Of a DNA stretch of 64,000 nucleotides, positions 34,644 through 45,242 are shown in pieces. Under the pieces are notes generated by a model. It was not told the origin of the DNA. It searched no databases and worked only from the letters and a program-made list of their open reading frames with translations. Location: the NCBI GenBank assembly GCA_029204225.1, contig CM055094.1:27106541-27170540 (forward strand), written 5' to 3'. Position 1 is the stretch's first letter. Each line of letters opens with the position of its first letter. The translations under genes and the position numbers were made by a program. This DNA comes from Diphasiastrum complanatum (Eukaryota > Streptophyta > Lycopodiopsida > Lycopodiales > Lycopodiaceae).

Positions 34644-35540
34644 TGTTGGAAAATGGTAGGATAGCAGCGGAAATCTAATAGCGAATGGATGGTTTGTGGA
34701 TCAATAGTGCAGCAGTTAACATCAAATGATAATTAAGATGAAAACTGAGTAGCAACACAAAATCGAAGCAATAGTGAGACTGAAATTGCACTCTGATTAA
34801 TATCGACAATCAGTACAGTAGCTTGAAATGATAACTTCAGCTTGAGCGTGATATTGGCTACAGTAGTGCTTCTTGAAAGAAGAATGATTCATATTTAACA
34901 CAACTATTGATCAGTCTATTATAGCTTATTATAAAAATATCTACTTGCAATTTATCTGTTTGCTAAATATCTATTTAGCATTTATTACAACCGCCTTAGA
35001 GCAATAACTGTATGTACAAAAGTAGGTGAACTGTCATAAAGACTTCTGACGGTTTATTTGGATCGATTTTTTCCTTGATGGAAAAGAATTGACAAAGGTC
35101 AGTTGATGGTGAATTTGGTTAAGTCGACAAAGTCGGATACGTCAACGAATTCGGTTGACGGAGATATACATGAGAAGTAGAAGTTGATGGAATGAAGTAA
35201 GTCGGGTACTTTGAATACTTTGATGTCGGTACTTTGATGAAGTAAGTTGAGTATTTGCATTTGAGAAGTCGAAGTAGTTGATGACTTCAATGTTGGGTGA
35301 GTCGATGTTGTATATATCAGATGAGTATACATAGGAGGAAGTCGATAACTTCAATGTTGAACACTTCAATGTCGGATACTTTGGAGATTAACATTTGATT
35401 ATATACATGAAGAAGTTGAAGTCGATGAAGTCGGACTTCGGACACTTTGATGTCTTCGAAGTCGATGGAATCTACTTCGGCTAAGTATTTCAGGATGCTC
35501 ATTACTCCATGGATTTGGTCCTGAGCATTAAAATCCAACA
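34644..35540 (-). repeat. 3' LTR of truncated copia element, GTCGA-rich
   Basis: 897 bp with inverted ends TGTTGGA and TCCAACA. The 35100-35480 part is dense in GTCGA, TCGATG and TTCGGA motifs, giving three-phase open frames that are not genes. Confidence 0.8.
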
Positions 35541-36668
35541 CTCCCCCTTAATGTGGATCCTGAAAAACTTAGATCTTCATATTTAACATGTCGTTAAATC
35601 TGAGATGGTGCTTCCTTTGACAGAGCTTTAGTGAAGTAATCTGCAGCCATTAAATTTGTTAATGCTACTTCCTTGCTTTGCACTTTTTCTCTAAGGTAAT
35701 GATAACTGATTTTGATATGTTTGCTTCGAGAATGAAAGCTCGGATTTAGAGATAGTGCTATTGTGCTTTGATTGTCACAATAAATAGTCGTTGGATGTGA
35801 CTAAGCAAGGTTGATATCCGCAAGCATATGCCTTAGCCATATTGCCTCCTTGGTAGCATTTGTGGCAGCTATGTATTCTGATTCGGTTGAAAATAATGCT
35901 ACTGAGGTCTACTTTTGACTGTTCCATGAGATTGGGCTTTGATTCAATAGGAATACAAATCCAGAAGTTGATATTCTGGTGTCGATATCTCCTGCCCAAT
36001 CCACATCTGTATATCCTTCAAGAATATTGGCAGATTGGCTGCCTCCATAACATATGCTGAGATGTTTTGGAGCTTGGACATACTTCATAACCTTCATGAG
36101 AGCTTTCCAATGAGTTGGCCCTGGATTCAATAGGAATTGGCTGAGAGAGTTGATGAAGTATGCTAAGTCGGGTCGAGTGCAAAGCATAGCATACATGAGA
36201 GACCCGATAATGGAGTGAAATGGATATTGTTTCCTTTCCTCCTTCTCTACCTCGGATTGTGGACATTGCTCCTTCGACAGCTTTAGACAAGGGTCGAGTG
36301 GGAAGTACCTCGATTTGCAGTTGGTCATTCCGTATTTTTCCAACACGTTAATGAGATACCATTGTTGACTGATGAAGATCTGTCTGCTGGGTCGATCTCG
36401 ATAGATCTAGATTCCGAGACAGTAATGGACTGGACCCATATCAGTCATTTTGTACTCCTATGATAACATACATTTTGTATCCTTCATCAAATTTAAGTTG
36501 TTACCAAAAAGTAACGTATCATCAACATAGAGAGTAATGATAATGAAGGAACTAGAAACAGACTTGAAGTAAACATTCGAGTCTGCCAAGTTTGGAATAA
36601 AACCATTTCTCGATTAGAAATGCATTGATCTTCTGAAACCAGGCTCTTGTTGATTGCTTCAGACCAGG
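35541..36668 (-). pseudogene. Copia reverse transcriptase end and RNase H
   Basis: Frame 35909-36346 runs from MLEKYGMTNCKSRYFPLDPC through IIGSLMYAMLCTRPDLAYFI to GYTDVDWAGDIDTRISTSGF, including an RNase H aspartate. A stop follows WNSQK near 35909. The next frame (35775-35908) continues with the SESEY and CDNQST regions of RNase H. The intact relative would continue from the YVDD motif, which lies in the broken 36470-36540 part. Confidence 0.8.
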
Positions 36669-36937
36669 AAACAGAGCTTAAAGAGACTAAAGAGGAGAGA
36701 GATCAATATCATAACTGAATAACAAATGACATAGATTCTCTACTTATAGCCTAAAGAAAGCCCTAAAAAGAAAGCTTCCAGTGGCAAGGGCCCAACTGGG
36801 AGGGATGATAGTGCGCCCTCCAAGAGGGCCCCACTCTCCAGTAATATGCCCAAATGTCCAAATAATAAATGATAAGGCCCAAGGCCAACCATAAAGTCTA
36901 AGTGTCAATAATGAATAAAAAAGGGCCCAAGGCCTGC
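36669..36937. other. Junction sequence, no gene seen
   Basis: Rich in GGGCCC and AAGGCCCAAG motifs. It may be a piece of an LTR. No partner found. Confidence 0.3.
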
Positions 36938-37765
36938 TTATGCATAAAGTAAAGTAAATGTAAATGGACGTGGCAAATGTAATGAGCCGAGTCCATAACT
37001 TGTTGCAAAAGCTATTTTGTGGCAATTCGCAGGTGCTATCTTAACTTGGTTATAACCACTAAATCCATCCAGAAAACTATACACTTCCACTCCAGCAAGA
37101 CGGTCCAATATGCTTTCAGTAAAGGGTAACGGAAAGTGATCCTTTCTTGTCAGTTTGTTCAAAGCTTTGAGATTCACACAAATTCTCATCTTCCCATTCT
37201 TCTTAGGAACGACACAAATTGGAGAAACTCATTCCGTATGTTCGATTTCATAAATGAAGTCGGCTTCAAGTAGTCTTTGCAGCTCTTTCTTTATAAGATC
37301 CATAACTTTTGGATTACAATGATAAAATCTTCTGACCTTTGGAACTACATCAGGCATTAAGGGTATTGTATGCTCAATAACCGAGGTAGGGATCCCTTTG
37401 AGATCCTTGTACGTCCAAGCAAAATAGTCTTGATATTTGATCAATAACTTCCTTAACGCTTGAAATTGTTCAAGAGTAAGTTGCGCTCCAACTTGAACAA
37501 TCTTTTTTGGCTCTCCTAGTTCAGCAAGATTCATTGGCTGGTCCATTGTAAACCTCCCCAATTTCTGGTTCTTTTTCCTCTGGTTCATGATAAATGGTCT
37601 GCTTATTGACTACAGAGAAAAAGAAACTCTTTTGTTGCAAATAGAGAAGAGAATGAAATCTTGAAGATAGATAATTCTCGCTTGCAAAATATTATATAAA
37701 ACCTTAACCAAGAAAATGACAATATGAAACTAATTGTAAAAACATACTCAAATTAGAGAGGGATT
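36938..37765 (-). pseudogene. Gypsy reverse transcriptase, N-terminal half
   Basis: Frame 37229-37588 (MNQRKKNQKL start) holds the spacer and finger region (YKDLKGIPTSVIEHTIPLMP, KELQRLLEADFIYEIEHTE). Frame 36938-37189 follows with MRICVNLKALNKLTRKDHFP and ESILDRLAGVEVYSFLDGFS, the palm start with its first aspartate. A stop separates them. It is cut near 36940 before the second catalytic motif. The same lineage appears at 48656-49448 with similar MNL-E-E spacer text. The 37262-37765 part is duplicated in inverse at 21925-22427. Confidence 0.85.
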
Positions 37766-39382
37766 AAGTCTTGCTTATGTGATGCTTTCATAGCTTAGCT
37801 CTAAATTAGTTGTGGTTGCATTCGTAACTTGGTATTAGAGCACTTTCCTGATTGCTGAATTTCAAATCTGACTTTTTGATTGGGTGCCCATTTTCCTTGC
37901 TTATTTTTTTCTCTCTCTTTGCTGAGGGCTTTCATCTCTTTGCTTCAGCAACATTCAACATAGTTTGGAGGAGGACCAGCTCCCATTAGAGCATTTTCCT
38001 TGGCGGAGCTTTAGCGGATAGTCTTACAAGTGGTAGTATTATCTTGAGATTTCTACTCCTTTTGATTCCTCTCGTGAGCATTCTTCCATGTGCAAGGTTC
38101 TGTTTGCTTGTGCAAGACAAATAGAGATAGAGTTACACATTTCTAGCGATTCACGTGAGGTTGATTCACACATTGCTAGCGATACACATGAGGATGATTC
38201 TATATCACACAGTGTGAGCGAGTTGCCTGATTTATTTGAGATAGTTATTGATCTACCTGAGCTCGTCATTGTATCCCATTGTGAGTCAGAGTCACATATA
38301 CAATTTTCTACTGATGTTGATTCACAAATACAGGTTGCGGCTGATATGGTCCTTGATACTGACATAGCATGCTATGATACTATTGATGATGTCGTTGCAT
38401 GCTATGATATTGTTCCATGCTTTGATACTGATATAGTATGCCTTGCTATTATTGCCGATGTTGCATGCTTTGATATTGTTGTTGAGTACTTTGATGCTAC
38501 TCATGTTCCTGAGCGCCATGCTATAGATGTTGTCGCCTATGCTCCTTATTTCAATATTATTCATAAGTCTATGGTTGCTCTTTCATATGCTTTGGCTACT
38601 TTAATAGATCTCCATATGGCATATAATTATACATTTCATAATGGTCCTATTGTATACTCACTAGTTTATTTTGCTGATATCCGTCTAGATGAGTATGCGG
38701 TTCTTCTAGATGCATACTTAGGCTAGAACTTATCAATTGATGCTTTTGTTAATATGTCTACATATGTTTTTCCATTTGTGGATCATATTATTCTAGATGC
38801 AGGGCGAGAGTATATTTCTTTAGTGGATACAAGCAATACACATTCATTTATTAACAATTACATTTCCACCAGGATTCGTGCTACACCTGTTCCTACTTCC
38901 CAACCTCTCAGTGTTGAGGTTGCTCATTCCCATTCTTTTTCCCGTTTTCAGATGTTTCAGGGCTTGGATTATCGCATTGGTGATTTTTCTGGTCAAACAA
39001 ATTTCTACATCATTCCTCTGGAGCGCTATGACATTATTTTTGGTGCAGACTGGTTCTCTTCACTTGGTACTGTTGTTGTGGATCTCTCTCAATAGACACT
39101 TTCCTTTACTCATGCTAGTCAACATCATTCACTTGTTGGTATTGATTCCCAGGGTGACGTTACTGGAAAGCAGTTTATGCATAGCCTGTTAAAGGCTCAT
39201 GATGCAGCTCTTCTTCCCATTCAGAGTACATCAGTTGCTGCTTCAATTTTACCATTCGTGGGTCCTCTTCCTCAGGCTGATGTTGCTCCAAATTTACAGG
39301 TTGTTGTTGTGTGCCTTGTGCCTATATGCCTTGATTCACAAATATCGTATTCAGTGGTCATTCCTGATTTCATGATATTGAG
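37766..39382 (+). pseudogene. Gypsy-like protease polyprotein, first part (composite copy 3)
   Basis: The frame at 38088-38726 (212 codons) has an acidic N-terminus and a degenerate internal repeat (IACYDTIDDVVACYDIVPCF and related units). A TAG stop ends it. It resumes at 38754-39095 with ILDAGREYISLVDTSNTHSF and YDIIFGADWFSSLG, a retropepsin-type domain in which the active site reads DTSN rather than DTGA. After another stop it continues (39110-39382, LVGIDSQGDVTGKQFMHSLL). It is cut at 39382 by copia element A and resumes at 45897. No reverse transcriptase follows. Copies of parts lie at 22428-23590 and 14381-14765. Confidence 0.7.
37830..37842 (+). promoter_or_regulatory. Primer-binding-site-like sequence of composite element
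   Basis: TGGTATTAGAGCA, one mismatch from the tRNA-Met type, upstream of the protease-containing frame at 38088. The LTR expected to its left is not resolved, because inverse gypsy sequence ends at 37765. Confidence 0.4.
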
Positions 39383-40036
39383 TGTGAAAAATATAGATCC
39401 TAAGTGGATCTAAACTCCAAGATCATTGGCTTGAATGCTTGCACTCCAAACTACATAAGCTAGGAATTGGCAACACATTCTATGCTACCTAGAATGCAAA
39501 GAACTTGATCAAAAAGCATTTATCACAAATGGAAACTTCCATAAACATCAAGTGCGGCCCAAAATAGCATTATACAGTCCATAATACATCAGCCTACCAC
39601 TTTTGGAAAGCACCTAAGATCATACACAATAGCTTGAAGACAATACACACAACAATGCTCTCAATGGAGGAAGAAACAATGACAATGATCTATTGATCTC
39701 AATGAAGCATACAAAAGGTTTCTCCAACCTGTTCTCCACGAATTTCAGCCTAATATAGGTGAGAGAGATGACTCTCTCTCCTCTCTCTAGAACTTAGGAC
39801 CCAATTTTAGGACACCAGTAACCTAAAATAGCCAATTTTGGCCTATATGTCCAAATAACATGATTTTAGTGTCATTTAGAAGGTCCCGAAGTTTGAGACT
39901 TCTTCAACATGAAATATATACTAGAATAAAAGTATCTAGGTCTCTTTCACACGTGTGAAAGGTTAGAACCAAAACTATGTACAAAAATTGCCAATTTAGG
40001 CCTCAAACTAGCTAGGAAATGTTGACAATTTTCACA
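39383..40036 (-). repeat. 3' LTR of copia element A
   Basis: 654 bp, inverted ends TGTGAAAAAT and ATTTTCACA. Contains TTTCACACGTGTGAAAGG, a palindrome with a CACGTG core. The minus-strand purine tract GAAGAGGGAG is the complement of 40037-40046. Confidence 0.97.
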
Positions 40037-40049
40037 CTCCCTCTTCAAC

Positions 40050-41171
40050 TTAACTTGCTAGTTTTACAACACTACTTTGCTCCAACCTAAGAATGATCTC
40101 CATCATGATGATAGATCTCTTTTCAAGTGTTCTAATATGTACAATATGAAGTACAACATAATTGATATAGATAATAGTGCCCATATAGGATGCTTCACTA
40201 TTTCTTACATCAATTTTACATAGAATGGTGAACAAGATACATGTAAAAGAACATAGAATAACAATGAAAGGATTCCTCCATGTATCCACCTTTGAGTTCT
40301 CTGTAAAACAGCAGCAAACAAGTTGTAAGTGAAAGTAACCAACAGGTGTTTGCATGCCTCGTCCACATTCCACTATGCCCATAGTGAATGCACCATGTAT
40401 CTCCATGAATGAACCTCCATCACCACCTTGCCTTTGTAGATCTCCAATCCACGAAAGCCCTTGAGTGAATGAATGCCAAAATGATGTGTTCTCTGTTCCA
40501 TTTGAATGAGCAAAACCTGAACTTGAAATACTTGAAGTATCTCCACAAGATTTGCATATAACGCTTGATCCTACATTGTCAACAATTTGCCAATTTGCCA
40601 ACACTAGGATGCTAGATCTTGAACTTTGCTCAAAAGTAAACATATTGACCACTTCCATATCTTTTGAGATTTGAATGAATGCATGTACTTGATCATAAAA
40701 ACCAGCAATGATAACTATTCCATCTCCAAGATCCAAAAGATGCAAAACTGTGGAACTAGTTTCATTGAATTTTGGCAATTCCAACACATTGACATGACAA
40801 TGTTCATACATGAGATTAAACAAGTAAGGTAGAGTAAAAGGACACTTCCTTGCTGCTCCAAGAACCTTACTTGAACCTTCAAGGACCTGTAAAAATAGAT
40901 CCAAGATGCTTTGCCCATGTGGCTCCCCTTTCATGCTTTTGACTAGCTTCCAATTGCTACTTGCCTCTTGGTGTTGATGAAGCAATTCAAGATCAACATC
41001 TTGATCTTCCAATAAAACATCAAGGACTTTGCATTTATAAACATCTTCAGATCTGAACCTCTGAAGATACTCCCTCTCAAACACATGATTAACATCCCAC
41101 AAGATCTCATCATTGCTTGATTTCAACCTTTCACTATAGTTAGTGAAAACAATGTCACCATCATAAACCAA
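40050..41171 (-). CDS. 373-residue extra frame replacing RT/RNase H in copia element A
   Basis: The first ~20 residues (MVYDGDIVFTNYSERLK) are the reverse-transcriptase active-site strand, with YVDD turned into YDGD, so the enzyme is dead. After that the text leaves any copia domain I know: EDVYKCKVLDVLLEDQDVDL, FLQVLEGSSKVLGAARKCPF, PYLFNLMYEHCHVNVLELPK, VLHLLDLGDGIVIIAGFYDQ. The C-terminal third has hydrophobic stretches (NPFIVILCSFTCILFTILCK, then TIIYINYVVLHIVHI) that could be one or two membrane segments. A diverged homologue sits at the same relative place at 24548-25226. No protein function can be assigned. Stop-free length and duplication argue against chance, but a decayed non-coding origin is still possible. 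Confidence 0.5.
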   Translation of the reverse strand: MVYDGDIVFTNYSERLKSSNDEILWDVNHVFEREYLQRFRSEDVYKCKVLDVLLEDQDVDLELLHQHQEASSNWKLVKSMKGEPHGQSILDLFLQVLEGSSKVLGAARKCPFTLPYLFNLMYEHCHVNVLELPKFNETSSTVLHLLDLGDGIVIIAGFYDQVHAFIQISKDMEVVNMFTFEQSSRSSILVLANWQIVDNVGSSVICKSCGDTSSISSSGFAHSNGTENTSFWHSFTQGLSWIGDLQRQGGDGGSFMEIHGAFTMGIVECGRGMQTPVGYFHLQLVCCCFTENSKVDTWRNPFIVILCSFTCILFTILCKIDVRNSEASYMGTIIYINYVVLHIVHIRTLEKRSIIMMEIILRLEQSSVVKLAS

Positions 41172-41412
41172 AATAGATTTTTACACTTCTATCCAACATG
41201 AAGTAGAGTAGATGAAGTTGAGTATCAAACCTAATAAAACCAGCCCATTTGAGCTCAAACCAAACCTCAACGAGATCTTCCTTGCCTTGAATAAATTGCC
41301 ACTTGAGTTGCTCCATGTAAATATCTTCTTCAAGATCACCATTCAAGAAGGCATTAGTAACATCCATTTGCCACATATCCCAATCATAAAGAGTTGCAAG
41401 AGAGATTAGGAT
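41161..41412 (-). pseudogene. Truncated copia reverse transcriptase
   Basis: Immediately after the TGA stop of the 885-codon frame, the same frame continues ILISLATLYDWDMWQMDVTN then AFLNGDLEEDIYMEQ, standard copia reverse transcriptase with its first catalytic Asp. It then jumps to FIQGKEDLVEVWFELKWAGF and LHLLYFMLDR, skipping the KALYGLKQAPRAW region. The decayed copy at 25334-25535 has the same skip, so the deletion predates both insertions. Confidence 0.8.
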
Positions 41413-44070
41413 TCAAATAGTTACCATCTTTGCCACGGGTGCAAAGGTCTCATCATAGTCAATACCATATTCTTGAGCATACCCCTTTGCCACCAACCTT
41501 GCCTTGTACTTGTTGATTGATCCATCTTGATTTGTCTTGATCTTGAAGATCCACTTACAACCAATTGCCTTCTTGTCCTTTGGAAGCTTTACCAACCTCC
41601 ATGTGTTGCTTTTGATGAGTGCTTGATGCTCATGATCCATGGCTTGGATCCATTCCTTCTTTTGAATTGCTTCACCTACACAAGTTGGTTTATCAAAAGA
41701 GGTAAGAAAAGCAAAGTTAGAGTTGTCCACCACTTGCTTTCCTTTTTCATCATAGGTTAGCCTTGATGGCTTAGCCCTTTGCCTTTGAGTCTTCCTTGAA
41801 GTTTGCTTTGGAGTGGCATCTCCATCTTCATCCAAGACATCTTGCACATCATGATGATTAGTAGGCACATCAACATCAACAACATTGGAAACATTCTCTT
41901 CATGAAAGATGACATCCCTACTTATGACAACTTTCTTTGTAGAAGGAATGTACACTTTGTAAGCCTTGATTACTTCACTATAGCCAACAAACACACCCTT
42001 CTTTGATGAAGGATCTTCTTTAGTTCTATCATCAAGTGTGATATTGACAAAACATGTACATCCAAAGATCCTACAATGCTTGACACTCGGCCTTCTACCA
42101 TAAAGAACCTCATGAGGAGTTTTACCATCCAAGGAAGCACTTGTCCATCTATTACATAGATAGTTAGCACATGCTAAAGCTTCCCCCCAAAAAGACTTAG
42201 CAAGATTAGCATGTAGTCTCATTGCCTTGGCACATTCACAAAGGGTTCTATTCTTCCTCTCGGCCACTCCATTCTGTTGTGGAGTCCTAGGACTAGACAT
42301 CTCCCTCTTAATCCCATGTGCTATACAAAAGCCTTTGAACCTATTTGAGGTGTATTCCCCTCCATTATCAGATCTTAAGCATTTGATCTTTGTATTGAAT
42401 TGGTTTTCCATTTCATTCTTGAACTTGACAAATGCAGCAAACACTTCATCCTTACTTTTAAGAAGATAGATCCAAGTATACCTACTAAAGTCATCAATGA
42501 AAGTTGCATACATCTTTGCCCCACCATTGCTAGTTGTACTAGAAGAATGAATATCAGAATGCACAAGTTGAAAAGCTTCTTTAGATCTAGAAGTAGATCT
42601 AGAATAAGCAAGTCTATGAGATTTGGACAAGGCACAATGTTCACAAACACTATTGTTTGCAACAAGACTTTTAGGGAGACCAAGAACAAGCTCTTTCTTT
42701 GCCATTACCTCCAAAGATTTGAAGTTGGGATGGCCCAACCTCTTGTGCCAAACTTCTTGGTTTGTCAATTGCTCCCTAGCCATACATCCTTCATGATTAG
42801 AGATCACACATGCATCAAGCTTGAAAAGTTTACCATGCCTCCTACCTTGAGCAATCAAGGATCCACATTTACTTATCAAACATGCATCTCCAATGAACTC
42901 CACATCAAGTCCTTTGTCAATCATTTGACTTACACTAAGCAAATTCTTAGTGATTGAAGGAATGTACAAAACATTTTCAAGATTTGCTTTCCTATTTGTT
43001 GAAAGGGAAATAGGAATAGTGCCTATGCCTTTGATGTCACATTGACCATCATTTGCAGTGTAGATGATGTTACCTTCTCCCTCATAAGACAATAAGGATG
43101 TAAAGTATTCCTTATGTCTTGTCATGTGAGATGAGGCTCCACTATCAATCCACCAAGGATCATTATCATCTATGTTGGCTAACAAACTTGAAGTCATAAC
43201 AAGTGATTCACATGTGTTATGTTCTTCCTCATCTATTGTAAGATTTCCTTGCCTCTCTCCTTGCTCTCTTTTCTTCTTATAACATTCATTTGCAAAATGA
43301 CCTTTTATCCCACAATAAAAGCACTTGAACTTTGACTTATTGTTCTTAGTAGAAGAGGAAGAGGAAGAGTGATCATCATGATCAAAGTTACCACCTTTGG
43401 ACCATTTCCCTTTGCCTTTACCTTTGCCCTTGAATTTGCCTTTTGTGAAGAAAGCCTCTTCACCTCCACCTTGCAAGGATGCACCATCAAGCTTTGATTG
43501 CAACCTATGTTCTTCAGCCAATAAGATTTCTTGCAAGTCAACCACACTTGGCAAGACTCTTTGAATGGCAAAACTTTGCACAAGGTTAGCATGTTCATTT
43601 AGCAAACCATTCAACATAACTTGGACTATTTCACCATCTTTTATGTTCTCATCAATGCATGCTAAATCATCACTTAGGGACTTAACTCTCAAGATAAATG
43701 CATGAGCACTTTCACCCTCTCTTTGCCTACTAGAAAATATTTGTCTCCTTAGGGTCAATACCCTAGATGTGGACTTTGATTCAAAGAGCTTCTTTAAGGC
43801 ATTCCATGCCTCACTTGCACTTTGACACTTTCCAACTTCCTTGAGAAGTTCATTTGTAACATTCATTTTAATGATATGAAGAGCCCTTTTGGCCTTCTTA
43901 TCAAACCTTTGTTGCTCTTGAAGTGTGAGAGGTCTCTCTTCAATTTCTGCAACTATGTCCATGAGTTCATTCAACTCAAGTAAGGACTCCATCCTCACTT
44001 TCCAAGTAGAGTAGTTTGATGAACTCAACCTTTCACTAGACTCTAGCATGATCCCACCATTGGAAGCCAT
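41413..44070 (-). CDS. Copia gag-protease-integrase polyprotein, intact 885-codon frame
   Basis: Domains in order by residue: gag 1-250 (NYSTWKVRMESLLELNELMD near 20); Lys/Gly-rich stretch near 215; zinc knuckle CFYCGIKGHFANEC near 250-265; retropepsin active site WWIDSGASSHMT near 305-318; GAG-pre-integrase VWHKRLGHPNFKSL near 438; integrase core with Asp in LVHSDIHSS (about 505), Asp in CLRSDNGGEYTSNRF (about 568) and Glu in [12 protein letters not shown] (about 605); integrase tail GYSEVIKAYKVY near 700; start of reverse transcriptase AYARL-type KARLVAKGYAQEYGIDYDET near 860. It ends at TGA (41413-41415) where relatives have Arg (TIRTLISL), consistent with CGA to TGA. All gag, protease and integrase catalytic residues are present, so it may still make particles and integrase. 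Confidence 0.93.
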   Translation of the reverse strand: MASNGGIMLESSERLSSSNYSTWKVRMESLLELNELMDIVAEIEERPLTLQEQQRFDKKAKRALHIIKMNVTNELLKEVGKCQSASEAWNALKKLFESKSTSRVLTLRRQIFSSRQREGESAHAFILRVKSLSDDLACIDENIKDGEIVQVMLNGLLNEHANLVQSFAIQRVLPSVVDLQEILLAEEHRLQSKLDGASLQGGGEEAFFTKGKFKGKGKGKGKWSKGGNFDHDDHSSSSSSTKNNKSKFKCFYCGIKGHFANECYKKKREQGERQGNLTIDEEEHNTCESLVMTSSLLANIDDNDPWWIDSGASSHMTRHKEYFTSLLSYEGEGNIIYTANDGQCDIKGIGTIPISLSTNRKANLENVLYIPSITKNLLSVSQMIDKGLDVEFIGDACLISKCGSLIAQGRRHGKLFKLDACVISNHEGCMAREQLTNQEVWHKRLGHPNFKSLEVMAKKELVLGLPKSLVANNSVCEHCALSKSHRLAYSRSTSRSKEAFQLVHSDIHSSSTTSNGGAKMYATFIDDFSRYTWIYLLKSKDEVFAAFVKFKNEMENQFNTKIKCLRSDNGGEYTSNRFKGFCIAHGIKREMSSPRTPQQNGVAERKNRTLCECAKAMRLHANLAKSFWGEALACANYLCNRWTSASLDGKTPHEVLYGRRPSVKHCRIFGCTCFVNITLDDRTKEDPSSKKGVFVGYSEVIKAYKVYIPSTKKVVISRDVIFHEENVSNVVDVDVPTNHHDVQDVLDEDGDATPKQTSRKTQRQRAKPSRLTYDEKGKQVVDNSNFAFLTSFDKPTCVGEAIQKKEWIQAMDHEHQALIKSNTWRLVKLPKDKKAIGCKWIFKIKTNQDGSINKYKARLVAKGYAQEYGIDYDETFAPVAKMVTI

Positions 44071-45230
44071 GATTCTAATGTTTCTTCAACTTTTAGGTTC
44101 TGTCCTAAAGCACTTAGCACTCACTTTTCTCTCAACAAATGATAGATAAAGAGATCTATGAAGATTTAGGACCCTAAAACACTTCTATCTTGAACCTAGA
44201 TGGTTTCCAAGCATAGAAAGGAAGATTGAAACACATGCAACACTTTGCACACACTAAGAATGGATTACAAAATCAAACCAACCTGAACACACTCTTGCTT
44301 AAGCTCTCAAACTTTCCAGCAAGTGACCAAATCAAGTTATGGTGTGAAGAGTTACTTGCATTCTTAGAAAATACCCAAAACTAGGATGCCAAGATTACCT
44401 AGTAATGAACAAACTTGATCAACATATGATCAACACACTAAGATATTGATTCAACCTGTAAAACCACATGTAAACCACACTTCTAAAAGTTTATAAACTC
44501 CAGCAAGTGATAAATACAAGATTTAGAGGTGAATGAATGAGCACACTTAGTGAATCACAAGACTAGCTTCACTATCTTGTCAAATCTTGGTGTTTAGATG
44601 TAGATCTAAGATCACTTCACATGAGAATGTTCCTCAACCTGTTAAGAACCTGAAAACACACTTGCATAATGGTTAACACCTTCCAGCAAATGCTCCAATC
44701 AAATTACATAAGGAGAGTTACTTACATGCTCAACAAAGTACACCAAAATTTATGCCAAAATTGATGACAATCTTTACAATATGCTCTTCACAATGGAGCT
44801 TACAATATGTTCACCCAAAAAAGGGGATCTTTCATCCAAATGGGAGTTTTGCTCAGCCTTTAGGAGAATTACAACTCACTCAAAAGAGCATTTGTCATCC
44901 ACTTAAGGAGAAGTTTCATCCACTTAAGGAGAGTGTTCATCCAAGAATGGAGATTGTCAACAATAGGATTGAAAAGAACATTGTTAGTATTGAATATGCA
45001 CAAGCCTCACAATCACAAATGATTAGGAGTTATGATCTGATCCAAAATAGTTTCTTTTTAGCCTCTGATCTTCAATAGACCTGAAATATGCTTTTGATCC
45101 ACAAGTTCAACTCACAAAACAAAGGTTAGTAAGATTTGATCAACAAAGCAATGCAAAATCATGCTAGAACTTGATCAAACATCCAAATATCACCAAAAAT
45201 GGAATACTTACTATAAATAGAAGCCAACTA
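44071..45230 (-). other. Long 5' leader of copia element A
   Basis: About 1.16 kb between primer-binding site and gag start, with no minus-strand frame. Repeated blocks around CTCCAGCAAGTG or TTCCAGCAAATG (about 44318, 44510, 44683) and GAGAGTTACTTACATGCTC-type text show internal duplication. An opposite-strand 108-codon frame (44752-45078) contains short HP(L/N)-rich repeats and is probably incidental. Confidence 0.6.
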
Positions 45231-45242
45231 GCTCTGATACCA
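45231..45242 (-). promoter_or_regulatory. Primer-binding site of copia element A
   Basis: The minus strand reads TGGTATCAGAGC directly after the 5' LTR, an exact initiator tRNA-Met complement with no spacer. Confidence 0.95.

Larger units (their letters stand above)
34644..36668 (-). mobile_element. 3' half of a copia element
   Basis: Consists of a 3' LTR (34644-35540), the purine tract AAGGGGGAG next to it (complement of 35541-35549), RNase H and the end of reverse transcriptase. It stops near 36668 against unrelated sequence. The 5' half is missing. Confidence 0.8.

Noticed and set aside
35099-35541. Minus frames as small proteins
   Set aside because: They lie wholly inside an LTR with GTCGA-rich repeats, and several phases are open at once.
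44752-45078. 108-codon frame opposite to the copia A leader as a gene
   Set aside because: Short repeats explain the openness. No homologue recognised and no conservation shown.
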